26,693 nt of DNA from Hypsibius dujardini (taxonomy: Eukaryota > Tardigrada > Eutardigrada > Parachela > Hypsibiidae). The notes under the pieces are model-generated. The model did not search any database. It saw nothing but the letters and a program-made list of their open reading frames with translations, and was not told the origin of the DNA. Positions 1 through 11,465 of this stretch are shown one piece after another (position 1 is the first letter of the stretch; every line of letters starts with the position of its first letter). Where the stretch lies: positions 1 through 26,693 of the forward strand of contig LRSR01014677.1 of the NCBI GenBank assembly GCA_001579985.1. Reading direction: 5' to 3'. The translations under genes were made by a program, and so were the position numbers.

Positions 1-2397
1 GTCAGCCATGGAAGCTTCGTCGGCGTCGGAATCGCTCTCACTTTCGTCATCGCTATCGTCCACGAGCAAACCGTCAGCGTTGTACTTCATGAGATGCTTT
101 TTCACCCTCATGGGTACGTCTCCGAGAGTGAACGTTACCAGACCGTCGTCCTGTTCGACAGAGTACGGGCATTCACCCGCTTCAATCCAAAAGCGATGCG
201 CCGAGCCACGGGAACCTTGGGTTTTTTTCTCAGAGAAGGCTCCTATGGCGTTCTGAAGATCTTTCGGCAGGTTTTGGAGCAATCCACTAGGTCCGGTTAT
301 GTCTTTGAAGTAGAACGGATATTCCGCAGATATCTCGCAACCCGTTGTCAACATCTTCAGTAAATAGTCAGCGAGCAGAAGAGTTCCCAAATAGTTTGTG
401 GCTTTCAGGGATTTCGGTGCATATTTTTGCTGCTGGAATGGGTGGTACTGAAGGTCGACGTCAGCCTGGTCCAGAGTGAAGAAGCTGCTCGTGATTCCGT
501 TAGAGAAAATCGTCATCACGTCCTCCAAATTGAATAATCCTTAGGTCAAAGGAAATCAACTTGTAATTATGTCGAAATTAACGCTATTTTGCAGGGAGAA
601 AAAGTTTCAGGCACATACTCTCATTAAAATTTTTATTATTGTTTAAAGTAAATAAACAATAAATCAATGCGTATGAATACTGTAACAGTATTAAATTACA
701 ATGGCAGTTAGTGTGTTTCAGTTGTGTATCAGACTAGGTAATAAAAATATGTCGCAATTCTAGAGACGCAAAACTAAAAAGAAAACTAAAATGAAATAAG
801 ACTGCAACTTTTCGTGAGGAATTTCTAGACTTTTTGTTTTTTTAGTTGAAAAACAATTGTACTAAAATTTAAAGTACTAAGTTGGAAAAAACTAAATATT
901 GGTTCACTTATTTCAACTAAAATAAATTTTCAGTTGCTAAAAGAAGCTGGAAGAATCCAGCAGGACGCAATTGCTTAAAGCAGCCAAACTAGAACAAATG
1001 TTTAATTGACGAAGAGAAATATAGTACAGTATGTTAAACACATTTAGTTTTTGCCATCCTTACGCAATTCCTGATTTTGATGTTCAAGTTCTGACCTTTT
1101 TCGCCTTCGGGTGTCTCTGCAAAGAGGAACTCAAAGGTCCCGGCCTCTGTGTCAATTGCGATGCCTTCAACGCTGTCAAAGTTGTCCCCGTCCAGACGCA
1201 AATCCGCGTTGTGCTGATCCCACCATCCGTCTACATCTCGGTTGATCACCGGCCACTTCATGAGGTTTTCCACATCGCGGACTGACCAGTTGCGATCCTC
1301 CAGCAGCACCTTCATTGTTTCTTCGCGCCTCTCCTGGAACTCACTCGTCTCTCCTCGTCTCGTACACATTTCAAAGAGGTAATAGTGATGTAGTGCCGTG
1401 TACGGATGGAAAGGGTTCTGCGCCAACTGATACTTGAAAAATGCGTCCAGAAATTCCGTCCCGACTAGCTCAAGGAATATTAAATCCCCGCTCAACGACA
1501 GTGGAAAGTTCAGAAGGGGACACACCTTCATGAATTTCAACAGGTCATTTTGGAGGGTTTTTTGAATCTCTTTCTGCAGTCCGCTGACGACTTTGACGGG
1601 CTTCAAGCTCGCAGAGCCGTGTGATGGACCACCGGTGAACCGTCGAACCGAACTGACCGACAAGCGAATTAGCACGTGGCACTGTTTGAGCATATAGACC
1701 GCCATGCCGGGATCGAGGTAGCTCTTCGTCAGCACAATCACGCTTGCGATCATTCGGGATATCAGATTATGACAGGCGTAAACATGGGCACCATCCGTAC
1801 TCTCACGCATACTTTGTTCCAGGAAGGTGCCGGCTATGACGAAGTTGTTGATGATGACCACGGCCTGCCCGGATGCCATGGAGAGATCCAAGTAGAGTAG
1901 GGCCTTCTCAAACGGTGACAGTTTGTTATTCGTCTGCAGGGACTCTTCGTATCGGCGAACGGTCTTCAAGCCCACGTTCGGGCGAAGCCGATCGAGGTGT
2001 TGGTGGCGTGGAGGAATAACCAGCTTTTCCTCGGTGAGGTACTTTTTCAAATCCATGATGGCACAGAGAACGTAGTTGAAGCGCGATAGAATGGCGACCG
2101 CGGTGGCCATATCTTCGGTGGGGCATAGTATTAAGGCATTGACAAATTCTTCTTTTGGATCATGTCCATCGTACAACTGCAGCGTTCCCTCCAGGAGTAG
2201 CAAGCCTCCCGCAAACGTGCCCGGCAATTGTTTCAAATCCCGGCCAGTCTTCAGCTCAGCAAGCAATTGCGCGGCTGCAGTTTTGCTTGGATTTTCGTTT
2301 AGATGATTAGCCAATTTTGTGAACTCACTGGCATAAAGGTACTGCTTCACGAGTTTATAGTCCTCTGCGGCAGTGAATTCAACAGGTGACGATTCTC
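1..2397 (-). CDS. Conserved protein of unknown function, 3' portion (two exons visible, open at both ends)
   Basis: One exon spans 2397-1064, with a clear acceptor (TTTTTTCAG) before 2397, 444 codons open from phase 2, and a GTAAGG donor after 1064. A second open stretch continues from about 522 or 539 to base 1 without a stop. Two frame-keeping joins are possible: donor after 1064 to an AG before 522, or a weak GTCAGA donor after 1096 to the AG before 539. The first exon is helix-rich with no membrane segment. The second carries the blocks DYLLKMLTTGCEISAEYPF and HRFWIEAGE, then VKKHLMKYNADGLLVDD and an acidic Ser/Asp run. From memory, this block pattern recurs in large uncharacterised proteins of several eukaryotes; I know no function for it. 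Both the true start (upstream of 2397) and the C-terminus (left of base 1) are missing. That the two exons belong together is inferred from strand, spacing and frame. Confidence 0.72.
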
Positions 2398-3845
2398 CTG
2401 AAAAAAGTGTGGCTCAAATTAATTAAATTCAAAATCGGATTTGTAATTGTAAAAAAAAAACCAGTAATAGAAGTATTAATAATTTGTACTTGCTTTCTAG
2501 TCTCAAGGAGCTGATTTATAATATGATTGCAATTCAGAAAGTTAAATCCTTGTTAAAATAGATTCAGTATGAGGCAAGGGCAGTAATTCGGGCCACTTAC
2601 AAAAACGTGCAACAAGTCGGGCCATCTGATTTCAAATGGATGCTGTATGAACACCACGCGAAGTTATTCCACTTTAAGAATTTCAAAACATCTAGAATAA
2701 TTATACCCATACAATACAGCCAGAAACAGTAGTGTTTGTTGAGTTACTCATCAATAGGAGCGATTTGGAAATACTTCTTCATGATTTTGTTGTGAAAAAT
2801 GGTGACGGAAGACTACAGGGACACCACTGGCAATGAGATTGCAGGTGTGTGCCGGTCTGCTTGCAAAGACTCAAAGACTTGATTTAAAATTATGCGAAGG
2901 GGCTCAGTTTGCCGCGTTCCCCATTAATTGATCATTTAAGACGACAAAATTGCAACTCGTCGCTAGCTATGAGGTGTTTTCACAAATAGCAGTCCGTCAG
3001 ATGTTTTTACAGAAAAGTGTGCTTTTGTAACCATAATTAAGAGTTACTAAATTACCAGCTTAAGACTTCATTCTTAGAACGAAACAGTAAACAACTGGAC
3101 CAGAGCTGTAATTAGGATCCAAATAATAAGACAATCCATAAGATATAAGCACGATCGAAAGATCTTTGAAAAGTGTTCAAATTATTCCAGCTCTGAAGAG
3201 TGATTCGTCACCTTTGAAGACATTTTCAAATTTTGCCTTCTGATGTCGGAATTGAAGATCAGGAACCAGAAAACCAGGACTAACACAATTTTAAAATGGA
3301 AATGTTCACAGATGCTTCACGTGCCAAAATGTCTAACTGGCAAAAGTTTGTAGAGCCGATGAGACACAGCATAGAGTTGAAATTTTGCCAAACTGTTGAA
3401 CATCGTAAAACACTTTGTTAATTGTGGCAAAATCTTGCAAGCTGTTTTATGACTTAGTATATGAAGCTTTCACTTTCTGTAAGAAAATATTTCTCCTTCT
3501 CTCTTAATTCAAATGCCTCCCTCCGTAAAGAGCCCCTAGCGCCTCTGACTGGGCTTAATCTACAAGTCCCCCCTTCCCCTACCCCATTTTTGGTTATATA
3601 TGGTTTTACGAATGCTGACCAATAATAACAAACTTGATTATTTTGTAAAGCCCATCTCTTCCTCGATCTATAGGTATAAATCTTGACGTTTGGACATCGG
3701 TCATTTAAATGCTGTAACTAAAACTTAAGGGGCGAAGAAAAAGAGGCGTTTTGTTTTTTAGCTTAAAACCCGTGCAGGCAGGGCCCAATAATTAGGGTTT
3801 CAATTTTTTTGTGAAAAGGAAACTTAAAGAACTCTAACAACATTT
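2398..3845. other. Intergenic or intronic AT-rich spacer
   Basis: About 1.45 kb with no convincing coding stretch. It must contain at least one upstream exon or the 5' UTR of the left gene if that gene starts here, but I could not locate it. A short + strand open stretch starting near 2800 with ATGGTGACGGAAGACTACAG and reaching a GT after GCAG is too small to call. I saw no RNA gene or long repeat. Confidence 0.4.
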
Positions 3846-4412
3846 TCAGTTTATCAAGTTAGGGAACAACGGTTGACATAAAAAACCTGGGAAGAGACAA
3901 AAGGGGGACTTATAGCCTAAGCCCTCTAACTGTAGCATCTCAAATTTAGTTTCAACAAGCACACCTGAAACCCACGGCCTGAAACCGTGTCGTGCCCCCG
4001 CAAGATTTGACGAACTGCGCGTGAGGTCAGATAACTGCTGCCAAAATCGATCGAAGCATCTGTCCATGTCCATTACGTTGTCCGTGAGAATAACATATCG
4101 AAACTCGGACACGAGATTTGCGTACTGCTTCCGCCAGTCATCAGACAGTCTTTCCCCAGATGCCAGGAAAACCATTTCACTGTCGAGGAGTGGCTCGTCG
4201 CTTTCGTATTTGTCATCATATTTTTCTCGAAGGTTTGGATCCATCAGCGTTTCCTTGGCTTTATTGAGGTTCTTCATCAACTCATCGCTGCCGTGACGCT
4301 TGTCAGGATGATACAGCAACGACTTCTGCCGGAATGCCCTGACTATGGCCTCGGCAGGGGCGTCGCGGGTCACTCCCAGTAATTTGTAAAAGTCCTTCTC
4401 CAAGCCGTCCAT
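3846..4412 (-). CDS. Small J-domain (DnaJ/HSP40-like) protein
   Basis: An uninterrupted 188-codon frame. I chose the ATG at 4412-4410 because it sits in an AAAATGG context; the GTG two codons upstream is not a plausible eukaryotic start. Residues about 6-70 form a J domain: DFYKLLGV at helix I, the diagnostic HPD tripeptide at residues 35-37 (YHPDKR), then a helix III/IV region ending in REKYDDKY. J domains stimulate the ATPase of Hsp70 through HPD. There is no Gly/Phe region, zinc-finger region or type I/II C-terminal substrate domain, so it is a DNAJC-type protein. The remaining ~115 residues match nothing I recognise, and no membrane segment or signal peptide is apparent. It may be a single-exon gene or a 5' exon whose last codons run into intron; I found no obvious poly(A) signal just after the stop. 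The family call is secure, the exact member is not. Confidence 0.82.
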   Translation of the reverse strand: MDGLEKDFYKLLGVTRDAPAEAIVRAFRQKSLLYHPDKRHGSDELMKNLNKAKETLMDPNLREKYDDKYESDEPLLDSEMVFLASGERLSDDWRKQYANLVSEFRYVILTDNVMDMDRCFDRFWQQLSDLTRSSSNLAGARHGFRPWVSGVLVETKFEMLQLEGLGYKSPFCLFPGFLCQPLFPNLIN

Positions 4413-4675
4413 TTTCACAGTGGCAAGATCACAATACTAATAAACTTTAAAGATATACGCCTTTTCTTGAATATGCGCTTCCAATTTGACACACATATTA
4501 AAAGAGGTGCGGCTCAGCAGTTGTGTTCCATGGTGGCGGAGTAGTTTAAATTTAACTCTGGCCTTGTTTATAAACCTTAAATATGAGTTAGAGCTCGATT
4601 CAGAGTACCAAATCTTATCACAGCCTCAATTGATGATGATGCCTAATGTGTTACCCTTCGCTCTTATATCGTGGC

Positions 4676-5393
4676 GCGACATGTCGCGACGTATCGTACA
4701 CCGACATTTGGTATAGCGACGTTTGGTAACAGACTTTTGAAAATCGAACATATGGTACAAAACGACATGTTTTATGACTCGACAAATGGTTTGGCGACAG
4801 ATCCTACTTCGACAATATGCATAGAGGGACATTTCGTTCTTGACGACATTTGTTTTACCGACAATTACTTTTGCCGACATAATGGACTGGTACAGTTTTC
4901 CGCTCGCCGGAGAACTTCGTGCACGGAGCGCACGAGAAAACCGAGTCGGGTAAATACCTTGGAACGTATCACAATTTTTGGACTTCCTATAAGATTCTTC
5001 ATTTCCTTTCCCGTAAGATTCTTCGTCCACGTCTTTTTGAAAAGTATAAATGTGAGAACTTTATCAGAGCAGAATATATGTTTTAGGATGGGGTTGGATC
5101 ATTTTGTTTTATCAGATTGCGTGCTTTTGTTGATTGAGATATCGGTGTTATTTTACTTATTTCTATTGAAGTGTTCTTTTCATAATCCTATGTGGCAAGA
5201 CAAAAAAAAATTTCACTGAAGGACCTGTCGGCCCGCGCAATACCATATGTCGACGTACCACATGACCATTAAAACCAAATGTCACTAGTATCAACATGTC
5301 GCGGTACGTTATGTCGGTGTATGAAATGTCATTCGATATCATATGTCTAGTACCATATGTCAGGATACCAAATGCTGAGGTACGAAATGTCGG
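4676..5393. repeat. Foldback element: ~15-bp diverged units in inverted arms around a unique core
   Basis: The left arm (about 4676-4895) is a run of ~15-bp units of the form CGACATTTGGTAC, for example cgacatttggtatag, cgacgtttggtaaca, cgacaaatggtttgg, cgacaatatgcatag. The right arm (about 5241-5393) is the same unit in reverse orientation, for example taccatatgtc, aaccaaatgtca, ggtacgttatgtcg, taccaaatgctg, ggtacgaaatgtcg. Between the arms is ~345 bp without the unit and without a convincing ORF. Unit by unit the arms are only partly identical, so this is a degenerate inverted satellite pair like foldback transposons, not a simple TIR MITE. Open frames that cross it are by-products of the repeat. 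Confidence 0.75.
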
Positions 5394-6739
5394 AGCACCG
5401 GTGGAAATACAAATATTTGGGTTGGGTTTACACTTGTTATAAGCTGCGAAATGTCCACAATCAACGTTTCGCTATATATCCAGTAGTGATAAGCCATTCT
5501 CATCGGGACAGCTCAAGGGCGCGTTGAGCCATACGGCAGTACATAGTCTAACACACACCGTGCTTCCCATCTTAACTGCAGACCGAGTGATTAAACCTAC
5601 TTTCATAAGCCCCACCTACTGTCTGCATAGCACAGTATCTCGCTTGTGCGGCACTCTCCGTTACGTGTTGGCTCAGCCTGCTGCCGCGGCCTGCTGCTTT
5701 GGACTTAATCAAGAGGTTCACCTCTTAAAATATACTTATAATTATTGGTGTTCATCTATTTCAACATTTCTTTGATCGATGACTGCGTGAAATATTTACG
5801 CGTCGAAACGGGCAGCATACATTGGTTGTACAAACTGTCTGGGCTATTCTGGTTTGCCTTCCTATCGAAAAACGGCTTGAAGTGAACTGTCGGTTAGTGC
5901 TAATGTACTCGAGATGATTCTGCCAAGGATACATACAGCAGTACACTTATTATACCGTTGTAGATAAAATTTTAATCGTTTACTCTAACAGAATTTGTTG
6001 GCAGCCGTCTTACGCTTCGATCGTTATTACTCTGCGTATACAGCAAAAAGTAGTCCCGGATCGATGCGAGATATCACAGTTTAATCCAGGTTCACAGCCA
6101 GAAGGAAAAGATTGAGATTCTCTGAACAGGTTGACGCTGATTTTAATTTTAGTTAACATTAGAAAGCCAATACCAGTATACACTAAAACTGTAAAATCAG
6201 GAATTGGAAAGCGCTCTTAAACGTGGCTTTGAATAAAACTGTTTCTTGTACTTGTCCGCGCCATATCCAGTCAAAACATCAGTCAATCAATGGATGATCT
6301 CCCATAGTAGTCAGTTTTATTCATTTTTCGACAAAAAACAACGCCTTCGTTGAGCCACGTGCCAGTCAACAATTCGATTGAGACAATTATTTTTAGAGGC
6401 TCTCAATACATGGTCAACTTGGTGGATGAAAAAAAAACCATATATTTTTAGACATTTCGGCCAACCCACAGCCTGCGGAGACCTTTTCATTCAGAAAAAG
6501 TGCAAAATGATTAACTTTGGCATTTTCTGTCGAATATTGGTCAAGTACAATATGACTAAACCATACTATCTAATTTCAAGCAAGATACCAACTTTTAAAA
6601 GCAGTTTAGTTTAGCAAAATTGCTCAACCGTCTCTGCGTGAAAATTCGAAGATCGCAATGTCGTCATTTAACGACATTGGGCCTTAACGGGTGAACCCAC
6701 CCAATATCTGACCGATTAAGTCATTGTGAATGCTATCTA
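5394..6739. other. Spacer between foldback element and GPCR exon
   Basis: About 1.35 kb in which I see no supported gene, RNA gene or repeat on either strand. Open stretches are under ~85 codons and lack domain patterns or splice signals. It must include the 3' UTR of the GPCR exon, whose stop ends at 6740. Confidence 0.4.
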
Positions 6740-7242
6740 TCAGTACGATAAGCAGCACTGAAGCATGCGATTGATGCCACTTCGAAGTCCGTCCGTGGCG
6801 AGGTAGCAGAGAATCGGGCTGACCCACGAGTGGAGAAACTGGCCAAAGTGCTGCACCGCGAAAAACGTCGTGTCCCAGTAAAGAGGCGCCCACGCGTCCA
6901 CGAGAAGGTAGAAAACCGTGTTGGGCGTCCAGCACACTATAAGTTGAATCGCTAAATAAGCCAGCACTCGTTCCTTCGATTGGCCACGGTGTTTCGACGG
7001 CATTCGAGTAGTAACACCGGATCTCTCAGTATCAGCAACTGCAGCACTGCCATCACGATCCGTCACCGTGTCCCTCTTATGCCGGGCAGTTGCATGAACC
7101 TGAAATACCACACAAGTTTACTTATACCGCTTTATGTTTTTCTCGGACGATAGTCTTACCTGTTTAGCTGTGTTCCACTTCCCGTCAAAACTAAGAGATA
7201 GTGTACTTAGCCTTTTGGCTAAAGTGATTTCCATGAACAACT
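6740..7242 (-). CDS. Class A GPCR, C-terminal two exons (TM6-TM7-helix 8)
   Basis: Exon 7242-7160 has acceptor ACCTGTGCAG and donor CAG|GTAAGA; it encodes an intracellular-loop-3-like stretch (LFMEITLAKRLSTLSLSFDG). A 60-nt intron (7159-7100, acceptor TATTTCAG) joins in phase 0 to exon 7099-6740, which ends in TGA. The last exon shows KERVLAYLAIQLIVCWTP, the CWxP motif of TM6, then a short loop and TM7 reading FLHSWVSPILCYL, where SPILCY takes the place of the canonical NPxxY, then a helix-8-like GLRSGINRML and a short tail. Ligand class cannot be told. I searched 7243-8478 on the minus strand for TM1-TM5 and found no convincing exon. The gene is therefore truncated, has distant 5' exons, or has exons I missed. 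A weak hydrophobic stretch at 7560-7690 (NIVNWLLIS) might be a TM2 remnant. Confidence 0.75.
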
Positions 7243-8098
7243 CTGCACAGGTGTTTCATTATTTTTCAAAAACGTTATTTTTACTAACTCAATCGAATCA
7301 AAAGGATACCATGTATCACGCATATTTGTATTTGAAACCGATTTTCCATCCGTTCATAAATGGTAAAAGTAGCCAGTACCCGAACGAAAATGAAATGCCG
7401 GCTCAAGCTCAGCAGCATTCATTAATCAGACCAATGAATTTTGTGGCCGTATTGCTCTTGTAGTCAGTAAAGATAAACACTTTTTAATCCATTTTTCAAG
7501 ATATTAATTTTGGCAGAAAGCAAACGGCTGTATAACAATAATACGAATTTAACTAATGGTGTATGTCGAGTAGTGCTGATGCCACTTTTCATAATGAGAA
7601 ATGCCGTCCTGAAGCAGACAAGAGGACTAATTAGTAACCAGTTCACGATATTTCGCATGTCCAACATTGTAGTACCCCTTTGGATATTTACCTTAAAAGT
7701 TGGGGGTTTGACCAAGGCTATCTGGTTTCCTACTGTGTTACGAAATTTCGTTTTAATACATCGTTACCAGTTAACCATTTAATCATGTGGCGCTTGAGCT
7801 GGGCAAAAAGTTAACCAACATTTTAAGGATCAAAGCTCAAGCAGAAGTGAGTGTTGCAGCTTGAGAATTATCTAGATGAATGACATGTTTCGCGGATTTC
7901 AGACTTTTCAAGAAAATTTTCAGGACTACGTCGCGGAGACAATTTCGTTCTGGTTGTAATGACGGAAAACCGTTCTGGTACGTGCGGGAAAAGTTCCAGA
8001 GCATTCATTTTCCGATACTGACACTGACAAATGGTCCTTCCGAGCCAAAATCGGCTTTAATATGAACTTAATTAATGGGTGGAAAAAAAATAGAAATA
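7243..8098. other. Spacer where GPCR TM1-TM5 exons would be expected
   Basis: AT-rich, with no long open frame. The minus strand at about 7690-7560 encodes a short hydrophobic run (MRNIVNWLLISPLVCF) between AG and GT dinucleotides that loosely resembles GPCR TM2, but lacks the conserved Asp. I do not call it an exon. Confidence 0.3.
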
Positions 8099-8273
8099 CA
8101 GCTGTGCCGTAGTTACATTGTGGATCGCTGCTTGGGTTTTAGCATGCCGTGTGGGACAAACCAAATCCCAAATATTTCAAATTCTACCCTGGCGCTATTT
8201 CAAAGATTATAAATCTTCTACGACGGCTTGTCAAAACCCAAATAACAACCCAAAATTAACCTCGGCACAGCTG
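8099..8273. repeat. Short inverted-repeat element (MITE-like), ~175 bp
   Basis: The left end starts CAGCTGTGCCGTAGTTA and the right end, read in reverse complement, starts CAGCTGTGCCGAGGTTA. Similarity continues for about 50 bp on each side (both arms reach TTGGGTTTT then GCCGT) at roughly 75% by eye. There is no coding content. No clear target-site duplication is visible, so the superfamily is undetermined. Confidence 0.62.
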
Positions 8274-8478
8274 TGTGTTTTGTTCTGAAAACATAAGTGG
8301 CTAGGTTTAACGATTAGGTTCCTGATATTTTCTAGTGGGAAACAGTTTTGACTTGGCTAAGAGGCAGAAGTTAACGAAATGTTCGTCAGGGCAGAAAATG
8401 CTTGTCGGTTCCTCCGCGGCTCTAATCCGCAATTTGCTATTGCTAATAAATATTCCGAGGTCCGACGCCGTCTGACTC

Positions 8479-10661
8479 TCAGCGAAACGTTAACTCTGTG
8501 GTCTGGCCTTCGAGCAACGCAGGCTCCACACCCAAAGAACCCGTTGAGGAGGGTGAGAGCATACCGTCAGCGATAACACTACCAGCAAGACTGCTGACTG
8601 AAGTAGTGGCATCGCCATTCGGACAGTCACGTTCGTCGGTCCCTCCGTCGCAGTCCGGCTTACCGTTGCATTGCCAACTCTTTGGGACGCACCGTCCGGA
8701 TTCACCAGTGCCGCGGCCGATGCACCAAAAATCCGCGGGATCTCGGCAAGGTTTCTCGGTCGTGGAAAAGAAGAGAGATGGTATCCCACCGGAAGGATTC
8801 CAATTAGATGGCTCAGTCACGTTGGCGGTGGTGCTGTTTGAAGAAGCGGTGGGGCAGTCGTTTTCGTCGAACCCTCCGAAACAGTCAATCTTACCGTCAC
8901 ATCGGGACTGAGACTGAAGGCACATTGGCGGATTGGGTGGGAACCTTGACTTACACCAGGACCCATTGAGGTTCTCACAAGCGCGGCGCGTAGAGGATTC
9001 TTCCAGCTGGTCGAGCATAAAGCGACGCTGGAAGCTCGCCTCCGTCAAGACTACTGTTGACGCAGGTGGACAGTTGAGCTCGTCACTAGCGTCCAAGCAA
9101 CCGGTGTTGTTGTTGCAACGAAAGTCCGGGGGCACGCAATCTCCGGAGGTACACTCGAACCAACCGACGGAGCATCTCGAAGGGGTTTTTATCGAAAGTG
9201 TAGATGGAACCTGCAAGAATGGTTGTTAAGGCCTCCTGTCAGTTTTCACAATAAATGGTGAATCCCTCGAGGATGAGATGAGATGCCTGAGCGTATATAG
9301 AATCTTTAAATATTTGTTGAACTATTATTGAGCTATGGAATACACTAAACTATGTACAAGCCTTGGGAAAAATCAACTTGTTCTAATGAAAGATTAAAAT
9401 CATTTGTCTGGCGCAAGTCCTTCTGGAGCTTGTCCAGTCAATTTGGAACAATTCTGGTTCCTCTAAAACTTGTTGAAGAACTTCATTCGTCCTTGAGTTC
9501 AAGAAATCAATAAGAAAAACTATTTTTTACGAGATCCTGATATCAAAATCTGCCTATCACTTTTAATTCACGAGGAATTCTGTGACAGTGTTTCAAGATC
9601 TGCATGTTTACAATGTCAAAACTAAATGTTATACAAACTAAAAATGAGATACGTTTTCCGTACATCTCAACAGAATATGCAGTTGATTTTGCACAATTAC
9701 CCATTGGAAAAACCAATGGGAAACTGATATTTATTTAGTTTCGAGGATAAAGTGAAAATACCCAGAATTAAATTTAACCGTATGAAAAATATTATTTGAA
9801 ATTGGGATTGATTGCTGACGTATGTTTTAATCTATTAAAACTTTGGCCCAGAGCCATTATTTAGTTTATATTTAAATTTGCTTGGCACCCAGTCCTTTAA
9901 ACAAACATAACCAGCTCATTTTTTCATGCTCAGCATGCTTTGATTGTTTGATGGCTTTCATTTTTCTGTTCAACAGGCTTCAGTTGCCCAATTGGTCTTC
10001 AATGAATTAGTTACTTGCTTTATTGTTTTTCAAACTTTTCCCATGATAATGCATATAAATTGCTCGTTTCTTATGAATTGTATTTCACATCTCGTTAGCT
10101 TACCATTGTAGTGACGTTATCTTTGGCGGAACAGTTTAGTTCATCTGTTCCATCATAGCAATCCTCCTCACCGTTACATTTGTACCAGTTGGGCACACAA
10201 CGTCCCCGAGTGGCTGGGTAATGATACCGGCACCAAAAGTTGTTGTCACCCTCAGAACAGGGCTGTATGCTGTCGGATTCCTCAAATGGTTCCAAACTGG
10301 ATGTGGAGAACACGGCCGTCAGCCTGGGTATAGCAGATTTATTTTCCACGCTGACAAATGGAACGTTGAGGGAAGAGCGACGACAATAGTCGTTGGCTGA
10401 AATGCCAATCTCGCACCCGAGTGTACAGTTCCGGATGAATAAGGGATCTTCATTGAATGAGCAGCTATAAAGGGCAGAGGGAATAAAGGCGAGGCGACTG
10501 TAGTCGGAATTCTGACCAGAATTGCAGAATCGGGCAATGGTTGAACCGCAAAAGTTCCAATTTGACTGGCAACAACCGCCATTAACGACGGAATTCTTGC
10601 CAATGAGGAGCACTAATATCGTCAATAGTGAAATACCGGTAGCACCCCACTGATGCGCCAT
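8479..10661 (-). CDS. Secreted protein with N-terminal Cys-rich region and four LDL-receptor class A modules
   Basis: Exon 1 runs from the ATG at 10661 to 10104 (186 codons, donor ATG|GTAAGC). Exon 2 runs from 9210 (acceptor TTCTTGCAG) to TGA at 8479; the join is phase 0, giving 429 aa. The ~890-bp intron (9211-10103) holds nothing recognisable beyond a small CCCATTGG/CCAATGGG hairpin near 9700. Residues 1-29 form a signal peptide (ISLLTILVLLIG core). A Cys-rich N-terminal region follows (GCCQSNWNFCGS to NDYCRR). LDL-A 1 has CNGEEDCYDGTDELNC and spans the end of exon 1. Exon 2 has LDL-A 2 (CVPPDFRCNNNTGCLDASDELNC pattern), LDL-A 3 (CDGKIDCFGGFDENDC) and LDL-A 4 (CNGKPDCDGGTDERDC). All keep the acidic calcium-binding residues. 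The ~40-residue Ser/Thr/Gly tail has no membrane segment, so I infer secretion. A GTATGC within the tail could be an alternative donor to further exons. No disruption is seen, unlike the receptor genes to its right. Confidence 0.85.
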
Positions 10662-11465
10662 AATCTTCGATGCAAATTGGAGAAAGAAACCAATGGAAAC
10701 GAATTCTCGGTCGGGTAAAACTAGTTTGAATATGGATGAGATGAACTAATTGGCTCAACACGCGTGTTTCTTTCTGCATTTTTGTCTTATCGGTTTAGGG
10801 GATCGGGTACGCGCTGCCGATAGAGCTCGCACAACTGCCGATCGAAACTCACAAGTTCTCTATTGGACTTCCGGCACCGTATTGGCTGTCTAAAAAGTAA
10901 GGGTCCTAATGCGAATTCAGTACCTGATCGACCTAAGAATCTATGCATCCAAATAGTCCAAGCATAAATTTTTTAACGAAAAAATGTTATATTTCGTGCT
11001 CTGGTTTGTGTGGTACTGTACATGCTGTGGTTCTTCCTGAGTTATCCTGAATATATTGTTAATGACACGGCAAAGCTTGATCAACTTTACGAAACTGTAT
11101 TTAATTCAGTGAAAATATATATAATATGAATTAGTTTTAATACCTTCCCTCCCACCGAAAGAGTCGAATGATATTTGTTAGCCTCACAGATTTCTGTTGG
11201 ATCGAATCACACTGAAAACACAGTAAATATGCTACAGTACCATAAGCGAATTATTTTATCAGGCTCCTAGAAACGCCAAATTGTTCACGGACTCGCGATG
11301 CGTACAGCACTAAGCGGATTGGGCCGACGTTCCATTCACCGAGTAATATCTTAGGTACAGTATCCACTATACCAGTATGCTTTTGTAAATGCGATGATAA
11401 GTTGGTCAAGTTACTCTACAACAAATATAAAGTTCTAGAATTTGTTTTCCAAAATAAATTTCCAG
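10662..11465. other. 5' flank of LDL-A gene and spacer
   Basis: About 800 bp with no supported gene. It should contain the promoter of the minus-strand LDL-A gene, but I see no distinctive element. I looked on the plus strand for upstream exons of the M13 fragment that follows and found none. Confidence 0.35.

Noticed and set aside
760-960. ACTAAAA/TTTTAGT-rich intron tract similar in flavour to 19430-19680.
   Set aside because: Only short, AT-rich words recur (for example TTTTAGTTGAAA and its inverse); composition alone can explain it and no boundaries are definable.
1031-2306. Plus-strand open frames over the first gene.
   Set aside because: They are shadows of the 444-codon minus-strand exon, which has clear splice sites.
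4626-5219. Open frames of 134 codons (-) and 182 codons (+) across the 4.6-5.2 kb region.
   Set aside because: They run through the short-unit repeat array and its core, with no domain and no splice or start support.
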